A stretch of DNA of 13,173 nucleotides from Lachnospiraceae bacterium (GCA_900769115.1 CAAGFJ010000048.1:1-13173); one strand, 5' to 3'. Positions 1-8,407 are shown, counted from the first letter of the stretch. Numbers and translations are program-made. Notes: generated by a model from the letters alone, not told the origin.

Positions 1-51
1 AAGAATCCATATCTTCTTTTACGTGAGTTCGCTTATTATAAGGAGTATTAG
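1..51 (+). CDS. possible 3' end of an unrecognised gene
   Basis: Frame 1 is open from the left edge to a TAG at 49-51 and would give 17 residues (KNPYLLLREFAYYKEY...). The composition is plausible for a C-terminus, but the piece is too short to assign to a family. The other two plus frames cannot be excluded. If real, it converges on the EAL gene that ends at 204. Chance openness is a serious alternative. Confidence 0.2.
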   Translation, partial: KNPYLLLREFAYYKEY

Positions 52-160
52 TGTCTGCTGCGTGCGAGTCGTAATGCGATGCCTGAGACCTTAGCTTGCT
101 TGCAAGCTTAGTTCGAAGGTATGCCTTGTGCTATGTGCCTGCGGCAACATGACACCACCC
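50..160. other. unassigned stretch with inverted repeats, possible structured RNA
   Basis: No convincing ORF covers 52-203. Two complementary segments could close a structure: GTGTC at 51-55 with GACAC near 150-155, followed inward by TGCTGC with GCAACA (one mismatch). Inside sits a hairpin with arms 90-99 and 102-111 (AGCTTGC-TT-GCAAGCT at its core), flanked by ACCTT/AAGGT. There is no T-run on either side, so it does not look like an ordinary intrinsic terminator. It could be a structured RNA on either strand, a 3' UTR element, or a palindromic intergenic repeat. I could not match it to a known RNA family. Confidence 0.25.
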
Positions 161-203
161 AAAAGCCGGGTTCACAATCTAAAACATGCGCGTCCGCCTT
201 CAC

Positions 204-1898
204 TTACGCTGTGCAAGGGGAATATCCTTCCTCTAAGCGTTGTTCAAATTCCTGTCGAGGAAGCGGCCGGTCAAACACATAACCCTGCACAATATCACAG
301 CCTACCTCTCTTAGATAGTCAAGCTGTTCTTCCGTCTCTACACCCTCTGCTATCGTCTTTTTCCCAAGCTGTCTTACAAGATTGATAATATTGGCAAACA
401 TGATCTTGTCCTTTTGCTTGCCTGGATATTCTGTCTCTAACGGAATGAAAGACTTGTCAATCTTGATTACATTCAGATCTATCTTCTTGATCATATTAAG
501 GGAAGAAAATCCTGTTCCAAAATCATCAATAGACGTTCCGATTCCATGATTCCGCAAGCCGTTCACAACATGTGACATGATTTCGTAATTCTGAAAATCT
601 TCGCTCTCTGTCAATTCTATTTCAATGTATTGATAATCGATTCCATAACGGTCAATAATCGCAACAATGCGTTCCACCATATCCTCTTCTTCCAGATGCT
701 TTCTGGAAAAATTCACAGAGATACAGATCTGGCTTTTGCCTTGCTCCTTACGCTCCTTCAAGAACTTGCAAACCTCTTCTAACACATAATAATCTAACTT
801 ACAGATACTGCCCTCCCGTTCTAATTGCGGCACAAACTGCATAGGCGGAATTAATGATCCTTCATGTAACCAACGTACAAGAGCTTCTGATCCACATAAA
901 GTACGATCACTGATATTCACCTTCGGTTGATAATACACAATAAATTCCCCTGCTTCTAATGCCGGTGCGAACTGGGAAATAATCGTCTGGTTCTCCATCA
1001 ATCGTTTATGAATCTCTTCCGAATAATATACTAACATACCGACACCCCGGATTCTTGCTGTCTGATATGCAATACTTGCACGTGCCAATACATCACGTGG
1101 TGTCTCAATACTTTCAAGGGCAGACACTCCAATCGTAGCACTAAACAAAAATTCTTTTGTCTCCCCTTGTGCAGTATGTGTTATCTTCACATTCTGAAGC
1201 ATATGAATACAAGCCTGTACATGTTCATTCGGAACCAAAGCAATAAAATTGTCACCACCCAGACGTGCAACCATACCATCGTGTATCTGTTCGTCTACAT
1301 ATTTTGCATATTTTCTCAGCACAACATCTCCCTCCGCATAAGGGAACACCTTGTTTACATACTTAAAATTGTGGATGTTGAAAAAGAATACATGATACTG
1401 TGCCAATCTCTGCTGCCGCATCAAAGAAACAACAAACTGCATGAAGGATTTCTGATTGGCCACACCGGTTGCCATGTCCGTATTGATCACATGGGTAAGA
1501 AATCCCTGCATCATCACCCGCCCAAACTGGGAAAAGATCTGCTTACCGATCAAACTCTGTGTTCTTCTCTCTTCCTCCGAGAATGGTGCCTGCCCTGCAG
1601 GATATAGATATATGCATACATTTCCCCTATCCGGCAATCCGAACCGAAGTGCACATACATCTCTTCCAACATCCTCTCCCTGATCAAACAGAATCATACG
1701 CCGATGTTCTTCACTTGCCCGTAACTTACTTGCCGGCGACTCCATCATCACCTCTACCTTACCTAACCTTATACCAGGTGCCAATATTGCAATTGCCTCT
1801 TTTACATTCTGTTCGCACTCTTCTTCACTTTCTGCCGGCACATATAACTTCTCTAAAAACTGTAAATATTCTTCACTTACTATACAATGGCTTTCCAT
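204..1898 (-). CDS. GAF-like / degenerate GGDEF / EAL c-di-GMP phosphodiesterase
   Basis: A 564-residue cytoplasmic protein without membrane segments, predicted to hydrolyse cyclic di-GMP to pGpG. Residues 30-130 resemble a GAF sensor domain. Residues 130-295 are a GGDEF domain that has lost its catalytic signature: the motif reads GGDNF (214-218) and the first metal-binding Asp is Asn174, so it should not make c-di-GMP. Residues 300-560 are an EAL domain with the expected metal and catalytic residues: Glu338 in EAL, Asn396, E428-L-T-E431, D458-D459-FGTG, Lys479, Glu518 and Gln538. An active phosphodiesterase is therefore likely, possibly controlled by GTP binding to the GGDEF domain or by the GAF-like domain. 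The start is supported by GAGGAG at 1905-1910, six bases upstream. It is the last gene of a three-gene unit, 52 bases after the BMP gene, with no promoter visible in the gap. I see no clear terminator after it. Confidence 0.9.
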   Translation of the reverse strand: MESHCIVSEEYLQFLEKLYVPAESEEECEQNVKEAIAILAPGIRLGKVEVMMESPASKLRASEEHRRMILFDQGEDVGRDVCALRFGLPDRGNVCIYLYPAGQAPFSEEERRTQSLIGKQIFSQFGRVMMQGFLTHVINTDMATGVANQKSFMQFVVSLMRQQRLAQYHVFFFNIHNFKYVNKVFPYAEGDVVLRKYAKYVDEQIHDGMVARLGGDNFIALVPNEHVQACIHMLQNVKITHTAQGETKEFLFSATIGVSALESIETPRDVLARASIAYQTARIRGVGMLVYYSEEIHKRLMENQTIISQFAPALEAGEFIVYYQPKVNISDRTLCGSEALVRWLHEGSLIPPMQFVPQLEREGSICKLDYYVLEEVCKFLKERKEQGKSQICISVNFSRKHLEEEDMVERIVAIIDRYGIDYQYIEIELTESEDFQNYEIMSHVVNGLRNHGIGTSIDDFGTGFSSLNMIKKIDLNVIKIDKSFIPLETEYPGKQKDKIMFANIINLVRQLGKKTIAEGVETEEQLDYLREVGCDIVQGYVFDRPLPRQEFEQRLEEGYSPCTA

Positions 1899-1950
1899 AT
1901 TCTACTCCTCAAATCCTCTGATATCATTTCTAAACAAGACAAACTCTTCC

Positions 1951-3147
1951 TTATTCCTTTATCTCAATTACATCCTTTAATATGTAATAAAAGGTAGGCG
2001 CCGAACTCTTCGCATTCTCCTGATAGCCTTTGGTCAGATCACAGATATCTGATGCATCCTGCGGATTCACGCCAATATAATCTCCCTGAAATACCATAAC
2101 CTGCTTCTTCTTCAACTGCTCAATCGTAGCGTTGATCTTCTCCTTCGTACCCGGTGCAGCAACCACTTCATTTAATTCTAACATCTGTACCCAATCTTCG
2201 TCAAATCCTGCACCGACGTCCTGACCATTCACATTACCCGCAACCACATCCTCAATCCGCTTCTGATCCAGTACTGCCTGTACCGCCTGCCGCATATATG
2301 GTGTCCAATTGATCTTCGCTCCCGTAAGATAGGTTGTCGGCGCAAGCTCCGCCATACTTTGATTATATCCGACCAGATACACCGGTATTGCTGCATCTGT
2401 CTGTTCACAGGCAACTGCCGGTCCTGCTGTATCAGAATGCTGGGAAATAATCACACAGCCTTCATCAATCAAGTTCTGTGCACATTTCTTCTCCTTCAGA
2501 TAATTACTCCAGGTATTCGTATAGCAAACCTCCATCGTTGCCTCTGGCACGACAGAACGCACCCCTAGTAAAAATGCAGTATAACCGGAAATAACCTCTG
2601 CATACGGATATGCTCCAACATATCCAATCCTTGCCTGTTCCTTTGTTATTGTTCCATTCCCGATCAGCTCCTGCAATTTCATGCCTGCGACAACTCCAGA
2701 AACATATCTGCCCTCATATACGGCTCCCATAAAGGTATGGTAATTATCCAATACCTGTTCTGTATTGGCATTATCTCCCGTTGCCATGCAGAATTGCACG
2801 TCCGGATATTTCTCAGCCAGTTCTTTTGTAATCGTCTCATATCCGTAGCTGGTTGCGAAAATAATATCACAACCTTCCTCTACCAATTCCTCTAACGACT
2901 GCCTCTCTGCACCCTCTGCCACATTATACTTTGCCACCGTCTGTACCTTGTCACCGAATGCCTTATCTACTGCTTCCTGTGCATCCATAAAATTACTGGT
3001 ATATGCCGTACTGGCATCCCCTACATACACAAAACCAGCTTTGACTGTACGCTTCTCACCCTCCTGCCAGAAAAGCTTGTATCCCCCTACCACAGCAAGG
3101 ATCACCGTAACTGCGGTAATGATCGTAATTCCATAAACCCGCTTCAT
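1951..3147 (-). CDS. membrane-anchored BMP (Med/PnrA-like) substrate-binding protein
   Basis: A 398-residue extracytoplasmic protein of the BMP family (PnrA/TmpC/Med type), whose characterised members bind purine nucleosides for ABC uptake. Residues 7-22 form one hydrophobic helix after a Lys-Arg start. The mature part from about residue 35 shows the periplasmic-binding fold: KAGFVYVGD opening strand, EEGCDIIFATSYGY, ARIGYVGAYPYAEVISGYTAF and CVIISQHSDTAGPA. There is no cysteine in the N-terminal region, hence no lipobox; it is probably held by an uncleaved signal anchor or secreted, unlike most Gram-positive binding proteins. ATG at 3145-3147 overlaps the TGA of the preceding sensor gene (ATGA), with AGGAGG at 3155-3160 seven bases upstream, so translation is probably coupled. 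No permease or ATPase lies nearby, so a sensory role for the neighbouring phosphodiesterases is inferred. The ligand is not readable from sequence. Confidence 0.85.
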   Translation of the reverse strand: MKRVYGITIITAVTVILAVVGGYKLFWQEGEKRTVKAGFVYVGDASTAYTSNFMDAQEAVDKAFGDKVQTVAKYNVAEGAERQSLEELVEEGCDIIFATSYGYETITKELAEKYPDVQFCMATGDNANTEQVLDNYHTFMGAVYEGRYVSGVVAGMKLQELIGNGTITKEQARIGYVGAYPYAEVISGYTAFLLGVRSVVPEATMEVCYTNTWSNYLKEKKCAQNLIDEGCVIISQHSDTAGPAVACEQTDAAIPVYLVGYNQSMAELAPTTYLTGAKINWTPYMRQAVQAVLDQKRIEDVVAGNVNGQDVGAGFDEDWVQMLELNEVVAAPGTKEKINATIEQLKKKQVMVFQGDYIGVNPQDASDICDLTKGYQENAKSSAPTFYYILKDVIEIKE

Positions 3148-6100
3148 TCCTGCACCTCCTCATCTGCTGTTGTTACCGTTTCTGCATATAATCGTTCCAC
3201 ATCAATCTGTTTTTCTTCGATGAGTTGCAGCATTATGTCCACTAATTGTGGATCAAATTGTGTTCCTCTTCCCTTTTTCAACTCCCCAATCACAAATTCA
3301 AAATCTAATTTTTTACGGTAGACACGATTCGCTGTCATTGCATCAAATGCATCAGCAATCCCGATAATTCTCGCATTTAATGGTATCTCTTCTCCCTTAA
3401 GTCCATGTACATATCCTTTTCCATCGTATCGTTCATGGTGGTAAAGTGCACCCTCCTGCACATTCTCTACCAGTGTAAATTTCTTAAGAATCTCGGCTCC
3501 CTTTACTACATGGGACTTCATGATCTCATATTCTTCATCTGTCAACCGCCCTGGTTTATTCAGTACCCGATCCGGAATTCCAATCTTACCAATATCATGC
3601 AGCAACGCTGCCTTGCGCAATTGTTCACAGGCAGTATCATCAAAGCCTAAACGTCTTGCAATCATCACTGAATATTCGGATACCCTCACGGAATGCTGGC
3701 TCGTATTCTCATCCTTCGCATCCACCGTCCTGGCAATCGTAAGCACTGTCTCATTGCCCATTTCCACCTGGCTTCTTGCGAATTCCAGTTCCTTTTTCTG
3801 CATATTCAGTGTTCTCTGTATCTGTGTCCGGAAGAATAACCAGGTCAGATATGCAACTGCCGCTACAAACACAAACACCGCATATGCCATAAACCACCAA
3901 TTATCATAAATCTCCCGTTCTTTCTCAATTGTATAGGTACTCCCTGCCACAATCTTCTTTCCCCGCTTATCCATAACCCCCAGATGAAAGGTATAAGTTC
4001 CGACCGGAAGATTCGTATATGTAACACTCTTTAACTCATTCTGAGGTATCACCTTTGGCTGTTTATCAAATCCTTCCATATATACACTGACATATGGCAG
4101 GTTCAATGAATAGTTGATAATCTCCGGCACAATCTCAATCCGGCTCACACCGCTCGGCAGCACCGTAGTCTCGCCCCGTTCTACCGAATAAACGCTGTCA
4201 TCCACCTTGATTGAACGCACGATCATTCGATAAGAACGTACCGATACCGTATAACGGTTCAGATTCATGCATAGCACACCGGAATCCGTGGACAGATACA
4301 GATTCTCCTCATCATCCATATAATTCCATGCATTTGGAGTAAATGATTTCAATAAGCCCACCTGGGAATCTAACAGCTTATAATCTGCCTTGCCTGCAAG
4401 CACGTCCTCTTTATCTGCCACATAGATTCCTGCAGAACCTAACACAAACAACATTCCATTTGTGCCCTCAACAATATCGTAATTGTTATAATACGGAAAA
4501 TCCAGAATCCGGATGCCATTCTCATCCTGATAACAGATACTGTTACTCGTCACAAAGAAAATACCTGTTCCATCTGAATCCTCTATCATTCGTAATATAA
4601 CCCCGGATCCAAGCCCGTCCTGTCTTGTCAGCGTTCTGATCACCTGTCTATTCTGAATGACCGAAACACCACCACCATCCGTTCCCGCTAACAGTGTGCC
4701 ATCTTCCCTCTCTAAGAGACACAATACCTTCGGATTATTCAGACCATCTGCATACCCGATTACATCCGTGATTTTGCCATTCTCAATATATGCAATCCCA
4801 GAATCCCCTGCTGACACTATTGTACCATCCTCTAATTCCACAACCATCCGGAGTTTGTTGCCCGGCAATCCATTGGTATCTGTATATACGGTCATTTTCC
4901 CAGACTCTTCCACCTCGTATAATCCATTTCCTGATGTACTGATCCACAACCGGTTCTTCTGATCCACATACAGATTCCGGATCCGGACTCCCTGTAACTG
5001 CTTCGTTAACGAACTGGTCAATCTCCTTTTCAACGATACGTCTGCCATATCCAGACCATTATCCGTTCCAAAATAGAAATTGCCTTTCCATTGTGTCACG
5101 CAATTGACAACCTTGTCCTCTAATCCTGCCTCATGATATACATCCATAAACACAGACGGACATAACCTTAGCAGCCCGAGTCTTGACGATGTAAACCATA
5201 GATTGCCCTGATAATCAATCAGCATATGATCAACTGAACTATTAAAAGTGTCCGATGATATCGGATGATATTCTTTCTGTGTATCCACATATCCCATTCC
5301 GGTATCCCCACAGGCAAACAGAACACCCTCTTCCGAAAAATGCAATGACTTCAGATTACGAAGTCCTTCACAGCTACGGGTTGTTTTCTGTTTCAACCCG
5401 GTTGCACAAATGTCAAATGCTGCAATCGTACTTCCGGTTGTTCCCGCATATAATGTTCCATCCTCTGCAAAAGAACAGCATGTATATACCTCCCCCTCTT
5501 TTGCTTTCGCCTCAGACACAATCTGACGATTCTTTAACAGGTAAAGCGTTCCTTCACTTGTCACAACTGCAACATTTCCATTGGAGTCCGCACTGATACT
5601 TCCCGCATACACAATATCCGGAATCACAGTCTCTACAGACAGCCCACCGGACAACGTGAGCACCGCCAATGCCCCTGTCGTTCCTACATAATAATCTCCA
5701 TCTGTACACTGCGTAATACACCGAACAGAATCCGATGACAGACCATCCTCCTCGGTGACCACATTGGATATCTTCTCATCAATACAGATAGATAAACCGC
5801 TGTCATTGGTACCGATCCATAACCGCCCCTCTTCATCTGTATACATACAATTCACGTTCTTGACCGACTCAAATTCATCCATCCACTCAAATTCATTGCC
5901 ACCATACCGGTACAGACCACCGTATGTTCCAATCCAGAGCACACCATCATTCGTCTGGGCAATATCATTCACGCTTCCCCCTGGCAATCCGTTACTTCCG
6001 TTATATATTGTCTGTACATACGCATTATAGTTATCCGTCTCCTGTGCATCATCCACCGAAGCAGCAGCCGACCGCTTCTCTTCCGCCATTCCTGCAATGG

Positions 6101-6764
6101 GATTCACAAACAACGAACCACACACTAACAACACCAGTAACAATGTCCCTGATGTTCTTTTGCTCTTATGAAATCTTGTCCGATTGAATATATCATGAAA
6201 AAATTGACGATGTCTGCGATATGCACGTACTGTCAGAAATAAGATTAGAATTGTAAGTGTCTTATCCGAAAAATCAATATAAAATTCCCCAATAATGTGG
6301 CTGAATACCGAATTAAGCCCCAATCGCCTGAATAATTCTGTCACCCCATCCCCCCACACATTTCCGGTTGATCCATCAAAAAACAGATAATTAAGTGGCA
6401 CCGAGCCGACAACTGACAAGATGGTCACAAAAAAACTCGTGGATAATGCGCGAAACAGATTCTCCAATCCGCCTTTCCTGGAGAGAACTCCTACAAGAAC
6501 TGCTACCATGGCACTCACAAGTGCATATACCATATGCGTATAAGAAAACAAAATGCCATAAATCACATTCACTGTAATACCAACCACTGCCCCACAAACC
6601 GGTCCTAACACATATGCCGTAAATACTGTTCCCACAGAATCTAACCACAATGGCAGCGTAAAATGATTCGCAAAAAGCTTACCGATATAATTCACCAATA
6701 TACAACCTATTATAAATAATACAATCTCTCCTGTCTTTCGTTTCTCTAACATGATATCCCCCAT
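3144..6764 (-). CDS. membrane sensor: S-component-like domain, Reg_prop propellers, Y_Y_Y, HD-GYP phosphodiesterase
   Basis: A 1206-residue sensor. Residues 13-182 hold about six membrane helices resembling ECF transporter S-components. A further hydrophobic segment at 205-225 looks like an internal signal peptide (basic run, core, AGMA-E). Residues 260-835 contain 14 Reg_prop-like repeats (pattern DGxLWIGTxxGL, e.g. 273-284, 312-324, 603-615), enough for two seven-bladed propellers outside the cell. A Y_Y_Y-type beta domain follows at about 840-948, then a helix at 955-978 and a short coiled linker. The cytoplasmic HD-GYP domain (1005-1185) keeps H1056-D1057, K1060, H1109-H1110-E1111, D1114-GKGY and D1138; the last residue of the GYP motif is Val. 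It should hydrolyse c-di-GMP to pGpG or GMP. The first ATG (6764) lacks a clear ribosome site; the ATG at 6752, four codons in, follows GGGGGA and may be the true start. It is the first gene of the unit with BMP and EAL genes. Confidence 0.88.
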   Translation of the reverse strand: MGDIMLEKRKTGEIVLFIIGCILVNYIGKLFANHFTLPLWLDSVGTVFTAYVLGPVCGAVVGITVNVIYGILFSYTHMVYALVSAMVAVLVGVLSRKGGLENLFRALSTSFFVTILSVVGSVPLNYLFFDGSTGNVWGDGVTELFRRLGLNSVFSHIIGEFYIDFSDKTLTILILFLTVRAYRRHRQFFHDIFNRTRFHKSKRTSGTLLLVLLVCGSLFVNPIAGMAEEKRSAAASVDDAQETDNYNAYVQTIYNGSNGLPGGSVNDIAQTNDGVLWIGTYGGLYRYGGNEFEWMDEFESVKNVNCMYTDEEGRLWIGTNDSGLSICIDEKISNVVTEEDGLSSDSVRCITQCTDGDYYVGTTGALAVLTLSGGLSVETVIPDIVYAGSISADSNGNVAVVTSEGTLYLLKNRQIVSEAKAKEGEVYTCCSFAEDGTLYAGTTGSTIAAFDICATGLKQKTTRSCEGLRNLKSLHFSEEGVLFACGDTGMGYVDTQKEYHPISSDTFNSSVDHMLIDYQGNLWFTSSRLGLLRLCPSVFMDVYHEAGLEDKVVNCVTQWKGNFYFGTDNGLDMADVSLKRRLTSSLTKQLQGVRIRNLYVDQKNRLWISTSGNGLYEVEESGKMTVYTDTNGLPGNKLRMVVELEDGTIVSAGDSGIAYIENGKITDVIGYADGLNNPKVLCLLEREDGTLLAGTDGGGVSVIQNRQVIRTLTRQDGLGSGVILRMIEDSDGTGIFFVTSNSICYQDENGIRILDFPYYNNYDIVEGTNGMLFVLGSAGIYVADKEDVLAGKADYKLLDSQVGLLKSFTPNAWNYMDDEENLYLSTDSGVLCMNLNRYTVSVRSYRMIVRSIKVDDSVYSVERGETTVLPSGVSRIEIVPEIINYSLNLPYVSVYMEGFDKQPKVIPQNELKSVTYTNLPVGTYTFHLGVMDKRGKKIVAGSTYTIEKEREIYDNWWFMAYAVFVFVAAVAYLTWLFFRTQIQRTLNMQKKELEFARSQVEMGNETVLTIARTVDAKDENTSQHSVRVSEYSVMIARRLGFDDTACEQLRKAALLHDIGKIGIPDRVLNKPGRLTDEEYEIMKSHVVKGAEILKKFTLVENVQEGALYHHERYDGKGYVHGLKGEEIPLNARIIGIADAFDAMTANRVYRKKLDFEFVIGELKKGRGTQFDPQLVDIMLQLIEEKQIDVERLYAETVTTADEEVQE

Positions 6765-6806
6765 TGAGTCATCTACCGTTTATTGATACACCAAATTCCA
6801 AAATCT

Positions 6807-6835
6807 ACTCTACATTAGAACTACCGACTTGTCAA
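6807..6835 (-). promoter_or_regulatory. sigma-A-type promoter of the c-di-GMP operon
   Basis: On the minus strand TTGACA (6830-6835) is a perfect -35 box, followed by a 17-base spacer and TAGAGT (6807-6812), a 4/6 match to the -10 box. Transcription should start near 6800, leaving a leader of about 35-50 bases before the HD-GYP sensor gene. No riboswitch fits in that leader. Confidence 0.65.
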
Positions 6836-6884
6836 GAAAGGGCAACCCTCGTTATACCATATATTTTCTCGTTTTCTAATTATT

Positions 6885-6914
6885 TTAACATTTATTTTAC
6901 TTTTACTTTATAAT
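6885..6914 (+). promoter_or_regulatory. promoter of the NSS symporter gene
   Basis: TTAACA (6885-6890), an 18-base spacer and a perfect TATAAT (6909-6914) lie upstream of the symporter. The predicted start near 6921 gives a leader of about 40 bases carrying AGGGGAG at 6944-6950. The promoter is divergent from that of the c-di-GMP operon, about 50 bp away, in the 196-bp shared intergenic region. Confidence 0.7.
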
Positions 6915-6960
6915 ATGCTATCCTAGTCACACAAAATATATTCAGGGGAGATTATCTAAA

Positions 6961-8352
6961 ATGGAAAAAAAATCAAGCAATTTTTCAGGGCAGCTTGGCT
7001 TTGTCCTTGCCGCTGCCGGTAGTGCTGTTGGAGTAGGAAACTTGTGGAGATTCCCATATCTCGCAGCTAAAGACGGAGGCGGTTTATTTTTAATCATTTA
7101 CTTTGCTCTTGTAATCACATTCGGATTCACCTTACTGACCTCCGATATTGCAATTGGCCGACGTACTAAGCAAAGCGCCATCGGAGCTTACGCACAGATG
7201 CGTCCGAAGTGGAAGTTCTTAGGAATCCTTACCTTTTTAGTACCGGTTCTGATCATGACCTATTATGCCGTAATTGGTGGATGGATCACCAAATATGCTG
7301 TTGTATATCTTACCGGTCAGTCAAAAGCGGCGGCTGCAGATGATTATTTTACATCCTTTATTACATCATCTACTTCGCCAGTTATCTTCGCACTCCTTTT
7401 CATGGCTGTGACTGCATTTATCGTATATAACGGTGTGGAAGGTGGAATCGAACGGGTATCCAAATGGATGATGCCGATTCTTCTTGTATTGATCGTCGTT
7501 ATTGCCATATATGCCTTAACTCTGAAACACACAGATGCCTCCGGTCAGGTACACACCGGTATGGAAGGCTTTTTATACTACCTCACACCAAACTTTGAAG
7601 GACTTACACTGCAGCGTTTCTTACAGATTCTGTTAGACGCTATGAGCCAGTTATTCTTTTCTCTCAGTGTATCCATGGGAATTATGATCACATATGGTTC
7701 CTATGTAAAACCTGAAGTTGACCTGAATAAGGCTGTCAATCAGATTGAGATCTTTGATACCGGTGTTGCATTCTTAGCCGGTGCCATGATTGTTCCTGCG
7801 GTATATGTATTTTCCGGAACCGAAGGAATGGGCGCCGGTCCAAGCCTGATGTTTGTATCCCTGCCAAAGGTATTTGCCGCTATGGGAAAAGCAGGAATCT
7901 TCGTAGGAATCCTGTTCTTTGTAACTGCCGTTTTTGCGACCTTAACATCGTGTATCTCCGTACTGGAGTCCATCACAGCAAACTGCATGGAGATCTTCCA
8001 TACAAGCCGCAAGAAGACCGTACTGATCTTATCCGTGATCTATCTTGCCGCATCTGCTGTCATTGCTTTGGGTTACAGTGTATTCTATGTAGAGGTTATT
8101 CTGCCAAACGGTTCTACCGGACAGTTACTTGACATTATGGACTATATCAGCAACAGTGTCATGATGCCATTTATCGCACTGTTATCAACCATCTTAATCG
8201 GCTGGGTTATGACACCGGAGTATGTCATTGATGAAATGGAACGTAACGGAGAGAAGTTCCGCAGAAAGAAATTATATCGTATTATGATCCGCTATGTTGC
8301 ACCGGCTCTGATGTTTATTCTGTTCCTACAGTCAACCGGAATTTTGTCGTAA
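6961..8352 (+). CDS. NSS-family sodium:amino-acid symporter (LeuT/MhsT type)
   Basis: A 463-residue inner-membrane transporter of the neurotransmitter:sodium symporter family, expected to import an amino acid with Na+. The signature in TM1 reads AGSAVGVGNLWRFPYLAA (residues 19-36) and contains Asn27 and Arg30, the counterparts of the Na1-site Asn and gating Arg of LeuT. The double Tyr at 101-102 in TM3 matches the LeuT substrate-site tyrosines. TM6 (232-248, FFSLSVSMGIMITYGSY) has the unwound helix pattern, and TM8 has Leu-Thr-Ser at 328-330, the Na2 site. About 11 helices are visible and the protein ends right after TM11, as in bacterial MhsT/Tyt1-type members. A hydrophobic or aromatic substrate is the usual guess but is not proven here. 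ATG follows AGGGGAG by 10 bases. It is monocistronic, with its own promoter and terminator. Confidence 0.93.
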   Translation: MEKKSSNFSGQLGFVLAAAGSAVGVGNLWRFPYLAAKDGGGLFLIIYFALVITFGFTLLTSDIAIGRRTKQSAIGAYAQMRPKWKFLGILTFLVPVLIMTYYAVIGGWITKYAVVYLTGQSKAAAADDYFTSFITSSTSPVIFALLFMAVTAFIVYNGVEGGIERVSKWMMPILLVLIVVIAIYALTLKHTDASGQVHTGMEGFLYYLTPNFEGLTLQRFLQILLDAMSQLFFSLSVSMGIMITYGSYVKPEVDLNKAVNQIEIFDTGVAFLAGAMIVPAVYVFSGTEGMGAGPSLMFVSLPKVFAAMGKAGIFVGILFFVTAVFATLTSCISVLESITANCMEIFHTSRKKTVLILSVIYLAASAVIALGYSVFYVEVILPNGSTGQLLDIMDYISNSVMMPFIALLSTILIGWVMTPEYVIDEMERNGEKFRRKKLYRIMIRYVAPALMFILFLQSTGILS

Positions 8353-8373
8353 ATATTGAGACGCAGATATGAA

Positions 8374-8407
8374 AAAAGCCTGATGAATCATCAGGCTTTT
8401 GATTTTT
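8374..8407. terminator. bidirectional intrinsic terminator
   Basis: A perfect 12-bp stem (8374-8385 with 8389-8400, GCCTGATG core) closes on a 3-base loop AAT. It is followed by GATTTTT on the plus strand and by TTTTTT on the minus strand. It sits 21 bases after the symporter stop and serves it; in the other direction it can end the convergent membrane-protein gene that stops at 8467. Confidence 0.9.

Noticed and set aside
50..160. 6S RNA, SRP RNA, tmRNA or RNase P RNA
   Set aside because: Only a short stretch (GCCTGCGGC) recalls 6S RNA; the region is too short for it, and the hallmark SRP (GGAAGGAAGCAGC), tmRNA and RNase P sequences are absent.
1167..1607. Plus-strand frame of 146 codons opposite the GGDEF domain
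   Set aside because: Antisense to a well-supported gene, Cys/His/Tyr-rich translation without domain features or ribosome site.
3520..3909. Plus-strand frame of 129 codons opposite the HD-GYP domain
   Set aside because: Antisense shadow of a gene with clear catalytic motifs; Ser/Pro/Cys-rich translation.
6753..6806. c-di-GMP riboswitch in the leader of the phosphodiesterase operon
   Set aside because: The leader after the predicted start is only about 35-50 bases and shows none of the conserved GEMM features.
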